From assembly GCA_017447865.1 (NCBI GenBank), contig JAFSMO010000041.1, positions 1 through 64,000 on the forward strand: a stretch of DNA of 64,000 nt, written 5' to 3'. Shown here one piece after another: positions 43,111 through 50,485 of this stretch; the first letter of the stretch is position 1, and each line of letters opens with the position of its first letter. The DNA is from Thermoguttaceae bacterium (GTDB lineage Bacteria > Planctomycetota > Planctomycetia > Pirellulales > Thermoguttaceae). Position numbers and translations under genes: made by a program. The notes below the pieces were generated by a model. That model saw only the letters and a program-made list of their open reading frames with translations, was not told the DNA's origin and did no database searches.

Positions 43111-43138
43111 TTGAAAATTTCAGAAAACGGTTTATACT
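43111..43138 (+). promoter_or_regulatory. Promoter of the 108-residue protein gene
   Basis: TTGAAA (43111-43116) and TATACT (43133-43138), 16 bases apart; leader of about 85 bases. Confidence 0.65.
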
Positions 43139-43226
43139 CAATGTATATGGGCGTCCCACTTTGGCAAACACCCAGTCAAATTCAGAGACTACTTCATAGA
43201 CCGGACCTGAAAAGGAGACCAAAATC

Positions 43227-43553
43227 ATGCCTTTGTTTGAAATTGAAACCAGAGCGCACATTGTCATCGCGAACGCGGAAGATGAAGCGCAGGCTCGCTC
43301 GGTTCTCGCGGAATACTACCCGACAGAAGAGGCCATTCGAATTTCGAAACGCCCGCGCAATCTGTGGGTCATTTCCAAAGCCGCTCTGGGAATTTCTCCG
43401 GAAGGGATTGATCCGTGCAACATCGCGCGGGAATGCCTCGCGAAAGCCTCCGGTGACAAAGTGCACGCCATCCGCCTCTACATGCAGGAAACTGGCTCCG
43501 ATCTGGAACGCGCCAAAAAGACCATCGAGTCCAACATGATGATCGGCTGGTGA
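43227..43553 (+). CDS. Small protein with an L7/L12 C-domain-like end
   Basis: A 108-residue soluble protein preceded by AAAGGAGA. The first part (FEIETRAHIVIANAEDEAQARSVLAEYYPTEEAIRI) is a compact alpha/beta stretch. The C-terminal KVHAIRLYMQETGSDLERAKKTIES resembles the helix pair of the ribosomal protein L7/L12 C-terminal domain (KxxAIKLYREATGLGLxEAKxxVE). It stands alone between its own promoter and terminator. Function unknown; an interaction role is possible. Confidence 0.7.
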   Translation: MPLFEIETRAHIVIANAEDEAQARSVLAEYYPTEEAIRISKRPRNLWVISKAALGISPEGIDPCNIARECLAKASGDKVHAIRLYMQETGSDLERAKKTIESNMMIGW

Positions 43554-43572
43554 GTACAAAAATTTCTTTATG

Positions 43573-43620
43573 AAAAAACCGTCCTGGAATGGAAACGATG
43601 TTCCAGCAGGGCGGTTTTTG
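43573..43620. terminator. Bidirectional terminator
   Basis: AAAACCG and CCTGGAA on the left pair with TTCCAG and CGGTTTT on the right in a long, slightly bulged stem with A-run and T-run flanks. It serves both convergent genes. Confidence 0.8.
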
Positions 43621-43636
43621 TATTTTCATGCGCTTT

Positions 43637-44719
43637 TCATTGATTCTCAAACGGGTTGAGCGGCTTGCGCGTCATCGTTTCCAGCCGCTTTGACAGACTC
43701 TTGAAGGATGGGTCTTCTGCCAGCCCCGGCTCCTTTTCCAGTCCCGTATTCAGGTGCTTTCGGGCTTCTTCCGCGTTCTTCAGATTCAGAAACGCCCAGC
43801 AACGGAAACTTTCCAGGTACGGATCCCCGCCGACGAGAAAATCGATGCGGTCCAGGCAAACCAGGGCATTCTGGAACTCCCCGCGATTCAGGAAATAGTC
43901 GAGCGAGAGAAAATCCGCCCACGCTTCTTTCTCAAAACGTTTCCGCACATCGGCCAGCACGTACACGTAAACGCTCGGGTCCGGGTGCCCCTGAGCCATT
44001 TTGAGCCGCCAGAACTGGAACGTTTTCAGCCGTCGCAGCTCTTCGGGGAGCTGGTCGTACAAATCGAGCGAGCGTTGAATATTTTTAGTCTCGTACGCTT
44101 TCGTCAGTTCGCTGATCAGCTCCGTGTTTTCGCGGATCAGGATCTGCATGTGGCCGGTCAGCGTCATACCAAAATCCTTCACGCCCTCAAAGTAAAGCTC
44201 GGGCGCGAGCGTACGGCGGAGGGATTCGGAATACGTCTCGCCGAAATGGTAGAGGTAAAAATCCTCGATCTGCACGAGATTCAGACCCCGGCGTGCGAGG
44301 TAAAGGTCGTGGTAGTCGAGCCCGCCGTCCACATCAATGAGGCGGAAGGTCGCGACGAACGTCTGGTCGTTGAGTTTCCTCAGCCGGAGGAAGTGGTAGG
44401 ATCCGCCGTCTTTGACTTTCTGCGCGATGCTCTGGACGAGGGAGTCGCTGCCGGAAAAAAGCTGGATCAGGTAGCGGCGGTCAAAGCGCCCGCGGTCTTT
44501 TTCAGGGATCCCGGCCAAGACCCGGTCGGTCAGGGAGCTCCAGTTTACTGCGCGTACAAGAGGTTCCGGATCGCCAGCCGTCAGCGATTTTTCAATCGTC
44601 TGAGAGAATTCGATCGCCTGTTCGTCTGTGATCAGATTCGGCTCCAGTCCCTCCTTCCCTTTGTGGCATCCGGCAAGGCACAGGAGTGGGAACAGTAAAA
44701 AGAAAATGCGGAGTTTCAT
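43637..44719 (-). CDS. Putative lipoprotein with TPR-like repeats
   Basis: With the start at 44719 the 360-residue protein begins with a textbook lipoprotein leader (LRIFFLLFPLLCLAGC, Cys at residue 18). The middle holds a mixed alpha/beta part (SYHFLRLRKLNDQTFVATFRLIDVDGG). The C-terminal third is helical with TPR-like spacing (GEFQNALVCLDRIDFLVGGDPYLESFRCWAFLNLKNAEEARKHLNTGLEKEPG). No family named. The longer frame upstream to 44800 has no leader. The promoter lies at 44794-44766. Confidence 0.75.
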   Translation of the reverse strand: MKLRIFFLLFPLLCLAGCHKGKEGLEPNLITDEQAIEFSQTIEKSLTAGDPEPLVRAVNWSSLTDRVLAGIPEKDRGRFDRRYLIQLFSGSDSLVQSIAQKVKDGGSYHFLRLRKLNDQTFVATFRLIDVDGGLDYHDLYLARRGLNLVQIEDFYLYHFGETYSESLRRTLAPELYFEGVKDFGMTLTGHMQILIRENTELISELTKAYETKNIQRSLDLYDQLPEELRRLKTFQFWRLKMAQGHPDPSVYVYVLADVRKRFEKEAWADFLSLDYFLNRGEFQNALVCLDRIDFLVGGDPYLESFRCWAFLNLKNAEEARKHLNTGLEKEPGLAEDPSFKSLSKRLETMTRKPLNPFENQ

Positions 44720-44765
44720 GGGATCGGGGATCTGAAAGGAGGAATTCATCGGTTCAATTTGTTTC

Positions 44766-44794
44766 ATTTTAACGGACTTTGAGAGAAAAGTCAA
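44766..44794 (-). promoter_or_regulatory. Promoter of the TPR lipoprotein gene
   Basis: On the minus strand TTGACT (44794-44789) and TAAAAT (44771-44766), 17 bases apart. Confidence 0.65.
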
Positions 44795-44821
44795 GACCAC
44801 CGGAAAGAGGAATCAGGAAGT

Positions 44822-44869
44822 CAAAAAAAAGGTTTTCAAAGAAGGGCGGAAACCCATCTTCGAAAACCT
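44822..44869 (-). terminator. Terminator of the CAP-domain protein gene
   Basis: On the minus strand AGGTTTTC (44869-44862) pairs with GAAAACCT (44837-44830), with further pairing of GAAG and CTTC inside, followed by eight T. Confidence 0.85.
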
Positions 44870-44903
44870 GAAATAAAGGATCAAGTTAAGATTTCGCTAA
44901 AAA

Positions 44904-45893
44904 TCACCACCCGAACATCTGGGTGAAAAATCCTCCGATTCGTCCGACGCCGACCCGTGTGTAGCTGCCAAGCATGTTGGCGCGGTGCCCGCTGCTGTTG
45001 ATCCAGGCGTTATTGGCGGCGTTCCCGCTGTAGGAACCCATGTAAATGTTCTCCGCGCTCGCACTGGCGCCGAGCTGCCGGGCACGGCTCGAGAAAGTGC
45101 TCTTGCCGCTCACCGGCGAATTGTGCGAGAAGAATCCAAAGCGCTGCATGTCGCTGCTGTGCCCGCGGGAAACGAGGACCAGAAGCAGGTCGATCAGCAA
45201 AGGACGCAGACCACTGCGCATCCGGAACTGGTTCAGGCCAAGAATCGCGCGGAACTCTTCTTCATCCACCGCGGGAGCAAGTTCCTGATTGATCGCGAGA
45301 ACCTCGGCGGAAGTGAGCTGCCGGGGCGAAAATGGAATGGAATTCACGATTTTCCCCAGTTCCTGACGGTTGGCCTTATTCTGGACCCCTTCTGCGATCT
45401 TGACCAAAGCTTCCGTCACTTCAGGCCGGACGTTCGGATACTTCTCGGCCATAATCGACGCATAATCCACGGTGGACCATTCTACAAGCTGTTCCAAAAT
45501 CGTGCGTTCCTGCTCGGGAAGCTGCGAAATCGTGTCCGAAAAATCGAGTCCCAGAAGCTCGTAGGGGGAAAATCCCTTCGTAATGACCGGCTCAGTGAGC
45601 GCCGTATGACGCTTGGGCTGCGCTTTCGGCTGCACCGCTTTGGTCAAATCGGCCTTTTCGATTTGGGGCTGAGGCGTCTTCGACTTCTGAATTTCCTCAT
45701 TTAATTCAGGAATTACGGGTTTTTCTACCGTTCTCTTGACCACCCCAGCTTGCGCGTTTTGGGGATTTGTGGTAGAATAAGCGCGTGGAAGAAAACGACG
45801 GAATGGACGAGCGTCCAGACTGTTAGCATGAATGGCGGCAAATGCCTCCAAAAAGCACAAAACCAAAAGAATGAATCCTATGCGTCTGTTCAT
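44904..45893 (-). CDS. Secreted CAP/SCP-domain protein
   Basis: A 329-residue protein with a signal peptide (about 24 residues), a basic Pro/Lys/Gln-rich linker, a helical region (about 110-215) and a C-terminal CAP domain (about 220-329). CAP text: LNQFRMRSGLRPLLIDLLLVLVSRGHSSDM, FFSHNSPVSGKSTFSSRARQLGASASAENIYMGS, NAWINSSGHRANML and RVGVGRIGGFFTQMFG, as in bacterial YkwD-like proteins. Both cavity His residues are present. Its role outside the cell is unknown. AAAGGAT precedes the ATG. Confidence 0.88.
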   Translation of the reverse strand: MNRRIGFILLVLCFLEAFAAIHANSLDARPFRRFLPRAYSTTNPQNAQAGVVKRTVEKPVIPELNEEIQKSKTPQPQIEKADLTKAVQPKAQPKRHTALTEPVITKGFSPYELLGLDFSDTISQLPEQERTILEQLVEWSTVDYASIMAEKYPNVRPEVTEALVKIAEGVQNKANRQELGKIVNSIPFSPRQLTSAEVLAINQELAPAVDEEEFRAILGLNQFRMRSGLRPLLIDLLLVLVSRGHSSDMQRFGFFSHNSPVSGKSTFSSRARQLGASASAENIYMGSYSGNAANNAWINSSGHRANMLGSYTRVGVGRIGGFFTQMFGW

Positions 45894-46124
45894 GATAAAA
45901 TCCTTTCGTCATGAAGTGGAACGGCCACTTCCTTAATGAAAACCTGTATTCATGAATGATTTATTTGTAAGTTTGGGTAATTTGTGAAATGTAAATAAAC
46001 TACTAAAAGTGTAGCTATTGCAAAAAATAGTTCGGATTAAATTTCCGTCATTTTTAATCAATTTAACAAAAATTGAGAAAATTTTAAAGTAAAACTGAAA
46101 TAAAAATGCAAATTTGCGGTTTGT

Positions 46125-46598
46125 ATGGATTACAGCAAGCTTAACATCGTGTTATTCCAGCCAGAAATTCCTCATAATACGGGCGCAGTTGGCCGAACTT
46201 GCGTAGGACTTGGCGCGAAATTATGGCTTGTGCGTCCAATGGGGTTTCAAATTACCGACAGAAATTTGAAACGGGCCGGCCTGGATTACTGGCAGTTTCT
46301 CGATTGGGAGATCGTGGAAAACTGGAACGCTTTGCGTGAAAAATTGCCCCAGTGGGACCGTTATTTCTTTTTCACGAAAAAAGCGGTGAAATGTTACCAG
46401 ACCATTAATTACCGTTCTGGCGATGTACTGGTTTATGGCTGCGAAACGCAGGGGTTTCCCGATTCGTTCCACGAAATGTACGCCGATCAGCTCGTTCGCA
46501 TTCCGATCCGCCCGCAGGTCCGAAGCCTGAATCTCTCCGTCAGTGTGGGGATCAGCGCCTTTGAGGCCATGCGGCAAATCGGGTTTGAGGAAAACTGA
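46125..46598 (+). CDS. trmL: tRNA (cytidine(34)-2'-O)-methyltransferase TrmL
   Basis: A 157-residue SPOUT methyltransferase. LFQPEIPHNTGAVGRTC at the start, FFTKKA in the middle, LVYGCETQGFPDSF and the knot sequence RIPIRPQVRSLNLSVSVGISAFEAMRQ at the end match TrmL/CspR closely. It 2'-O-methylates the wobble base of certain leucine tRNAs. Length is exactly that of the family. The 230 bases upstream are very AT-rich. A minus-strand promoter-like sequence lies just downstream. Confidence 0.93.
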   Translation: MDYSKLNIVLFQPEIPHNTGAVGRTCVGLGAKLWLVRPMGFQITDRNLKRAGLDYWQFLDWEIVENWNALREKLPQWDRYFFFTKKAVKCYQTINYRSGDVLVYGCETQGFPDSFHEMYADQLVRIPIRPQVRSLNLSVSVGISAFEAMRQIGFEEN

Positions 46599-46655
46599 AT
46601 TTGGAAGGAATCGGGTCGCAGGATGAAAATTGATTCAATCCTTAAATTTTGCTCA

Positions 46656-46683
46656 TTATACCTAATTTCCCGATTTTGTCAAG
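46656..46683 (-). promoter_or_regulatory. Consensus promoter facing back into trmL
   Basis: On the minus strand TTGACA (46683-46678) and TATAAT (46661-46656), 16 bases apart, preceded by CCCCCGCCC. No minus-strand gene follows before trmL, which runs the other way, so transcription would be antisense to trmL. Confidence 0.5.
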
Positions 46684-46707
46684 GGCGGGGGAGAAATTAA
46701 TTTAAAA

Positions 46708-47577
46708 ATGAAGATTTCCTGGATTGGGACCGGTATTATGGGCCGGTCGATGTGCAGCCGGCTGATGAACGCCGGGCACGAATGTGTCGTTTTTAATCGT
46801 ACTCGCTCCAAGGCGCAGGATTTGCTGGACGCCGGAGCGACTTGGGCGGACTCCCCGGCCGAGGCCGCGCGGCAGGCGGACGTCGTTTTCACCATGGTCG
46901 GGTTTCCGACCGACGTGGAGGACGTGGTTTTGAACCCGGCGACCGGCGTGCTGGCGGGGTTTCGCGAAAATCCGTCCTCGAATCAGAAGATTTTCGTGGA
47001 CTGCACGACGAGCCGACCGTCGCTGGCGGAGAAAATTGCCAGGGAAGCTGAAAAACTGGGCGTTTGGGCCCTGGATGCTCCGGTTTCCGGCGGGGACGTC
47101 GGCGCGAAAAACGGGACCCTTTCGATCATGGTCGGCGGCCCGCGGGAAGCGTTCGACGCGCTGGAACCGCTCTGGAAGATCCTTGGGACGAACGTCCGCT
47201 GGCAGGGTGGCCCCGGAATGGGCCAGCACACGAAAATGGTCAACCAGATCCTCATCGCCGGGAACATGATGGGCATGTGCGAGGCGCTGCGTTACGCGCA
47301 AACGGTCGGGCTGGACGTCCCGAACGCGCTGGAGTCCGTCTCGACCGGGGCGGCCGGAAGCTGGTCGCTTTCGAATCTCGGCCCGAGGATCCTGCGCGGG
47401 GATTTTGCGCCGGGATTCAAGATCATGCACTTCGTGAAGGACCTGCGCATCGCGCTGGAGGAGGCCCACGCAAAGGGGCTGGACATTCCGGCGGTGCAGC
47501 TCGCGGAAAAGCTTTACGCCGAGCTGATGACGCGCGGTCTGGCCGACGAAGGAACGCAGGCGCTGATAAAATATTAG
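46708..47577 (+). CDS. NAD(P)-dependent beta-hydroxyacid dehydrogenase
   Basis: A 289-residue member of the 3-hydroxyisobutyrate/tartronate semialdehyde reductase family. ISWIGTGIMGRSM is the dinucleotide site, VDCTTSRPS the following loop, DAPVSGGDVGAKNGTLSIMVGG the substrate-binding motif, and Lys in GQHTKMVNQ the catalytic base. The substrate is probably a small beta-hydroxy acid. Neighbours downstream (YhcH-like, glycosyltransferase, Gfo/Idh/MocA) suggest sugar-related work, but a repeat separates it from them. Confidence 0.88.
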   Translation: MKISWIGTGIMGRSMCSRLMNAGHECVVFNRTRSKAQDLLDAGATWADSPAEAARQADVVFTMVGFPTDVEDVVLNPATGVLAGFRENPSSNQKIFVDCTTSRPSLAEKIAREAEKLGVWALDAPVSGGDVGAKNGTLSIMVGGPREAFDALEPLWKILGTNVRWQGGPGMGQHTKMVNQILIAGNMMGMCEALRYAQTVGLDVPNALESVSTGAAGSWSLSNLGPRILRGDFAPGFKIMHFVKDLRIALEEAHAKGLDIPAVQLAEKLYAELMTRGLADEGTQALIKY

Positions 47578-47591
47578 ACGTTGGAATTTGA

Positions 47592-47700
47592 TGGAAGGCG
47601 GTAAATGAAGGCCGTAGGCCGGAATTACGCGCCGGATTCGGTTCTGGTGATTCAACCCGGCGCGGTAATTCCGCGCTCCGTGCTCCATTACCGCCTTCCA
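47592..47700. repeat. Fold-back element with perfect 13-base inverted ends
   Basis: TGGAAGGCGGTAA (47592-47604) and TTACCGCCTTCCA (47688-47700) are exact inverted repeats. Within lie hairpins GGCC..GGCC, CGCGCCGG/CCGGCGCG, and GCGGTAA/TTACCGC. The build recalls the three-hairpin elements at 4523 and 6491 but with other stem sequences. A half copy is at 39055-39111. Confidence 0.75.
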
Positions 47701-47732
47701 CTTTATTAACTTTAACCTCAGGAGAGAAATCC

Positions 47733-48233
47733 ATGTTTTACGCCAAACTCGCCGATGTTACGCCGGAAACTCCGGAAATTGCCGCCTACCCCAAAACCGT
47801 CGCGCAGGCGATCGCGTGGCTGAAGTCGAACGACTACAATAGCGTTTCGCTGGGCAAAACGCCGATTGATGGGGAGAACATTTACATCAATTTTTCCGAG
47901 TACGAGACGAAGCCGGGCGAAAAGGTCGTGCTGGAGTCCCACCGGAAGTACATCGACATTCAGGTCATGGTCGAGGGCGAGGAGTTGATGGGTTACGCCG
48001 TCTGCACGCCCGACCTGCCCGTGCTCGATGGCGGGTACAAAGAGGACGGCGACTTCACGCTTTACCCGAAGTCGGTGATGCCGTTCTGGGCGCCGGGCGC
48101 GACTTCGCCGCAGAAATTCCTCGTGAAGGCCGGCGAGTTCTGCATTTTCGCCCCGGAAGACGTCCACGCCAGCCAGGTTTTTGAGGACGCGCCGAAAAAA
48201 GTCAAAAAAATCGTCGTTAAATGCAGAATATAA
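47733..48233 (+). CDS. YhcH/YjgK/YiaL family protein
   Basis: A 166-residue cupin-like protein of the YhcH/YjgK/YiaL family. Key text: INFSEYETKPGEKVVLESHRKYIDIQVMVEGEELMGYA and FLVKAGEFCIFAPEDVHASQV, holding the metal-binding His and Glu residues (HRKYIDIQ, EDVHA). Members accompany sialic acid, sugar acid or galactoside use and may act as anomerase or lyase helpers. CAGGAGAG precedes the ATG. The next gene begins one base after the stop, so the two are coupled. Confidence 0.88.
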   Translation: MFYAKLADVTPETPEIAAYPKTVAQAIAWLKSNDYNSVSLGKTPIDGENIYINFSEYETKPGEKVVLESHRKYIDIQVMVEGEELMGYAVCTPDLPVLDGGYKEDGDFTLYPKSVMPFWAPGATSPQKFLVKAGEFCIFAPEDVHASQVFEDAPKKVKKIVVKCRI

Positions 48234-48234
48234 G

Positions 48235-48945
48235 ATGAAATTTCTGATCACTATTGCCACGTACAACGAGATCGAAAACCTTCCGCGGCTGGTTTCGGAG
48301 CTTTTCCGTGAGACCGATCGGTTCGCGGCGCAGAAGGGGTTTGAGTTCGACGTTTTGGTCATCGACGACAATTCGCCGGACGGGACGGGCCGCTGGTGCG
48401 ACGAGCAGGGGGCGGCGTTCCCGCGTCTGAAATGCCTTCACCGCCCCGGAAAAAACGGGCTGGGGACCGCCGTCATTGAGGCGATGCAGTACGCGATCCG
48501 GAACGGGTACGACCGCATGATCAACATGGACGCGGATTTCAGCCACCACCCGAAGTACATCGAGGCGTTGGCGTCGGGCGCGGAGGACGTGGTGGTCGGG
48601 TCGCGCTACGTCCCCGGGGGCGGGATCGTCGGCTGGCCGTTCTTCCGGCACGTGATGAGCCGCTCGATCAACGCGTTTGGCCGGACGCTGCTCGGCCTGA
48701 AGGTCCACGACATTAGCGGCTCGTTCCGGAATTACCGCGTCGAAACGCTCCAAAAACTCGATTTTTCCCGCTTTCAGTCGCGTGGGTACTCGTTTTTTGA
48801 GGAGGCGCTCTGGCGGCTGAAACTCGTCGGCGCGACCATGAGCGAGGTTCCGATCGTTTTTGAGGACCGGGTCCGCGGCAAGTCGAAGATCTCGCTGAAA
48901 GAAAGTTTCAAAGCGGTTTGGACGCTCATGACGCTTCGAAAGTGA
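48235..48945 (+). CDS. Family 2 glycosyltransferase, dolichol-phosphate mannose synthase-like
   Basis: A 236-residue GT2 enzyme. ITIATYNEIENLPRLV at the start, VLVIDDNSPDGTGRW, GLGTAVIEAMQYA, the DxD in NMDADFSHHP, VVGSRYVPGGGIVGWPFFRHVMSR and SGSFRNYR match polyprenol-phosphate sugar synthases. There is no membrane domain after the catalytic domain. It probably moves a sugar from a nucleotide sugar to polyprenol phosphate at the cytoplasmic face. Start is one base after the previous stop. Confidence 0.88.
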   Translation: MKFLITIATYNEIENLPRLVSELFRETDRFAAQKGFEFDVLVIDDNSPDGTGRWCDEQGAAFPRLKCLHRPGKNGLGTAVIEAMQYAIRNGYDRMINMDADFSHHPKYIEALASGAEDVVVGSRYVPGGGIVGWPFFRHVMSRSINAFGRTLLGLKVHDISGSFRNYRVETLQKLDFSRFQSRGYSFFEEALWRLKLVGATMSEVPIVFEDRVRGKSKISLKESFKAVWTLMTLRK

Positions 48946-48971
48946 GAAAGAAAGGTTTTAAGGTTTCGTTC

Positions 48972-50024
48972 ATGAAGACCACCATCGCGCTGCTTGGCGG
49001 CGGAGCCATCGGCAAAGTCCACGCCTACGCCTACTCGACGCTTCCTTTTTACTCCGACCCCGTTCCGTGCGAGGTCCGGGTCAAGTACGTGGTCAATTCC
49101 CGACCGGAAACGGCGGCCAAAGCCGCGGCGCTCTGCCCGGGGGCGATCCCGCTGACGGACTGGCGCGCGGCAGTCGCCGACCCGGAAGTTGACGTGGTGG
49201 ACGTTTGCCTCCCCAACCATCTGCACTTTGAGGCCCTGAAGGCGGCCATTGCCGCGGGGAAGCACATTTACTGCGAGAAGCCGGTCGTTCTGAACGCCGC
49301 GGAGGCGGACGAGCTGGAGGCGCTTCTGGCCGACTACCGGGGCGTTTCCCAGGTCGCGTTCCACATTCACTTCTTTGCCTCGGCGATGCTCGCAAAGAAG
49401 CTGATCTCCGAAGGGAAAATCGGTCGGGTCGTGGAGTTTCGCGGCTCGTACATGCAGAACTCGCACGTCGATCCGAACAGGCCGATCCGCTGGAAAAACC
49501 TGAAGCAGTGCGGCGGCGGGGCGCTGATGGACATTGGATCACATCTGATCGAGCTGACCGACTGGCTGGCCGGGCCGCTGGACGAGGCGTTTTCGTTTTC
49601 GGCCTCGGCGGATGCGAAAAATCCGGAGCGGGCGGAAGATTCCATGGCGATGGTCTGGCGGACGAAAGACGGCGCGATCGGGACCCTTCAGGCGTCCAAG
49701 ATGGCGCACGGGACCGAAAATGACATGACCGTGGAAATCTACGGGACGAAAGGCGCGGTACGATTCGACCTTCAGGACCCGCATTTCCTCGAGTTTTTCA
49801 GCGGCGAGGGGGGCTGGCAGCGGCTGGCAGTCGGGAACCGCTACGACCTGCCCGATACGGATTTCCCGGCGACGAAATCCGGGATCGGCTGGGTGCGGGC
49901 GCACTGCACGTCGGTGGCCCACTTCCTGCGCAACGTGGCGGCCGGACGAAAACTCGGCGACGAGCCGGACCTGGAGCGGGGGATCTACACGCAGAGACTA
50001 ATGGCTAAAGCAGTGAGGAGTTAG
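48972..50024 (+). CDS. Gfo/Idh/MocA family oxidoreductase
   Basis: A 350-residue NAD(P)-dependent sugar dehydrogenase-like protein. LGGGAIGKVHAYAY is the Rossmann loop, VDVCLPNHLHFEALKAAIAAGKHIYCEKPVVLN the family motif with the catalytic Lys in EKP, and GGGALMDIGSHLIELTDWLAG the C-domain motif with the conserved DxxxH. It oxidises or reduces a sugar or cyclitol. It lies 26 bases after the glycosyltransferase. The last codons and stop are part of the 7-base repeat array starting near 50012. Confidence 0.9.
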   Translation: MKTTIALLGGGAIGKVHAYAYSTLPFYSDPVPCEVRVKYVVNSRPETAAKAAALCPGAIPLTDWRAAVADPEVDVVDVCLPNHLHFEALKAAIAAGKHIYCEKPVVLNAAEADELEALLADYRGVSQVAFHIHFFASAMLAKKLISEGKIGRVVEFRGSYMQNSHVDPNRPIRWKNLKQCGGGALMDIGSHLIELTDWLAGPLDEAFSFSASADAKNPERAEDSMAMVWRTKDGAIGTLQASKMAHGTENDMTVEIYGTKGAVRFDLQDPHFLEFFSGEGGWQRLAVGNRYDLPDTDFPATKSGIGWVRAHCTSVAHFLRNVAAGRKLGDEPDLERGIYTQRLMAKAVRS

Positions 50025-50146
50025 GAGTGTGGAGTGAGGAGTGTGGAGTGTGGAGTGTGGAGTTGATGCTTCGCGTAACGCGGCGTGCAGAAAGACTTTC
50101 ACCCATAAAAAGCCGAAGGCTTTTTGAACTCCACACTCCACACTCC
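50012..50146. repeat. Fold-back element with tandem 7-base arms (GGAGTGT type), copy 2
   Basis: Seven heptads of the form AGTGTGG/AGTGAGG/AGTTAGG run from 50012 to 50060, ending GGAGTTG (50059-50065). The right arm GAACTCC, ACACTCC, ACACTCC (50126-50146) is the inverted partner. The core holds GCTTCGCGTAACGCGGCGTG and AAAAAGCC-GAA-GGCTTTTT, as in the copy at 14006-14128. The array overlaps the end of the Gfo/Idh/MocA gene. Confidence 0.8.
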
Positions 50147-50165
50147 TAATTTTTTCTCCCCCCCC

Positions 50166-50193
50166 TTGACAAAAAAATCGGTTGGGTTATAAT
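50166..50193 (+). promoter_or_regulatory. Promoter of tRNA-Val
   Basis: TTGACA (50166-50171) and TATAAT (50188-50193), 16 bases apart, directly after a run of eight C. Confidence 0.85.
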
Positions 50194-50210
50194 TCAGTCA
50201 TCATTTATGG

Positions 50211-50284
50211 GAGCGGCTAGCTCAGTTGGTTAGAGCACCAGCTCGACAAGCTGGGGGTCACAAGTTCAAGTCTCGTGTCGCTCA
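50211..50284 (+). tRNA. tRNA-Val (anticodon GAC)
   Basis: A full cloverleaf can be drawn. Acceptor GAGCGGC/GTCGCTC has one G-T pair; D stem is GCTC/GAGC, anticodon stem CCAGC/GCTGG with loop TCGACAA (anticodon GAC), five-base variable loop, and T loop TTCAAGT. The T stem ACAAG/CTCGT has one A-C mismatch. CCA is not encoded. It has its own promoter and terminator. Confidence 0.92.
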
Positions 50285-50290
50285 TTCTTT

Positions 50291-50322
50291 ACGCCTCGCG
50301 TCCCCCCGCGGGGCTTTTTTTA
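50291..50322 (+). terminator. Terminator of tRNA-Val
   Basis: GCCTCGCG pairs with CGCGGGGC across a C-rich loop and seven T follow. Confidence 0.85.
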
Positions 50323-50485
50323 TGCGAAATTTGGGAAAAACGGTGAAATTTTGTGGTTTTTTTCCGAATTACTCTTGAAATTTCTCGTAAATACTGATAA
50401 AGTATTAAAGTATTAGCAGAAATTCATTCATCGCCAAAGTTGGGGGCCTCGGGCCTGAGACTGGCGCCCACATTTTTCCGTTTTT

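Noticed and set aside
50012..50146. Tandem repeats considered as a CRISPR array
   Set aside because: Repeat units are 7 bases without spacers, the two sides are inverted, and no cas gene is present.
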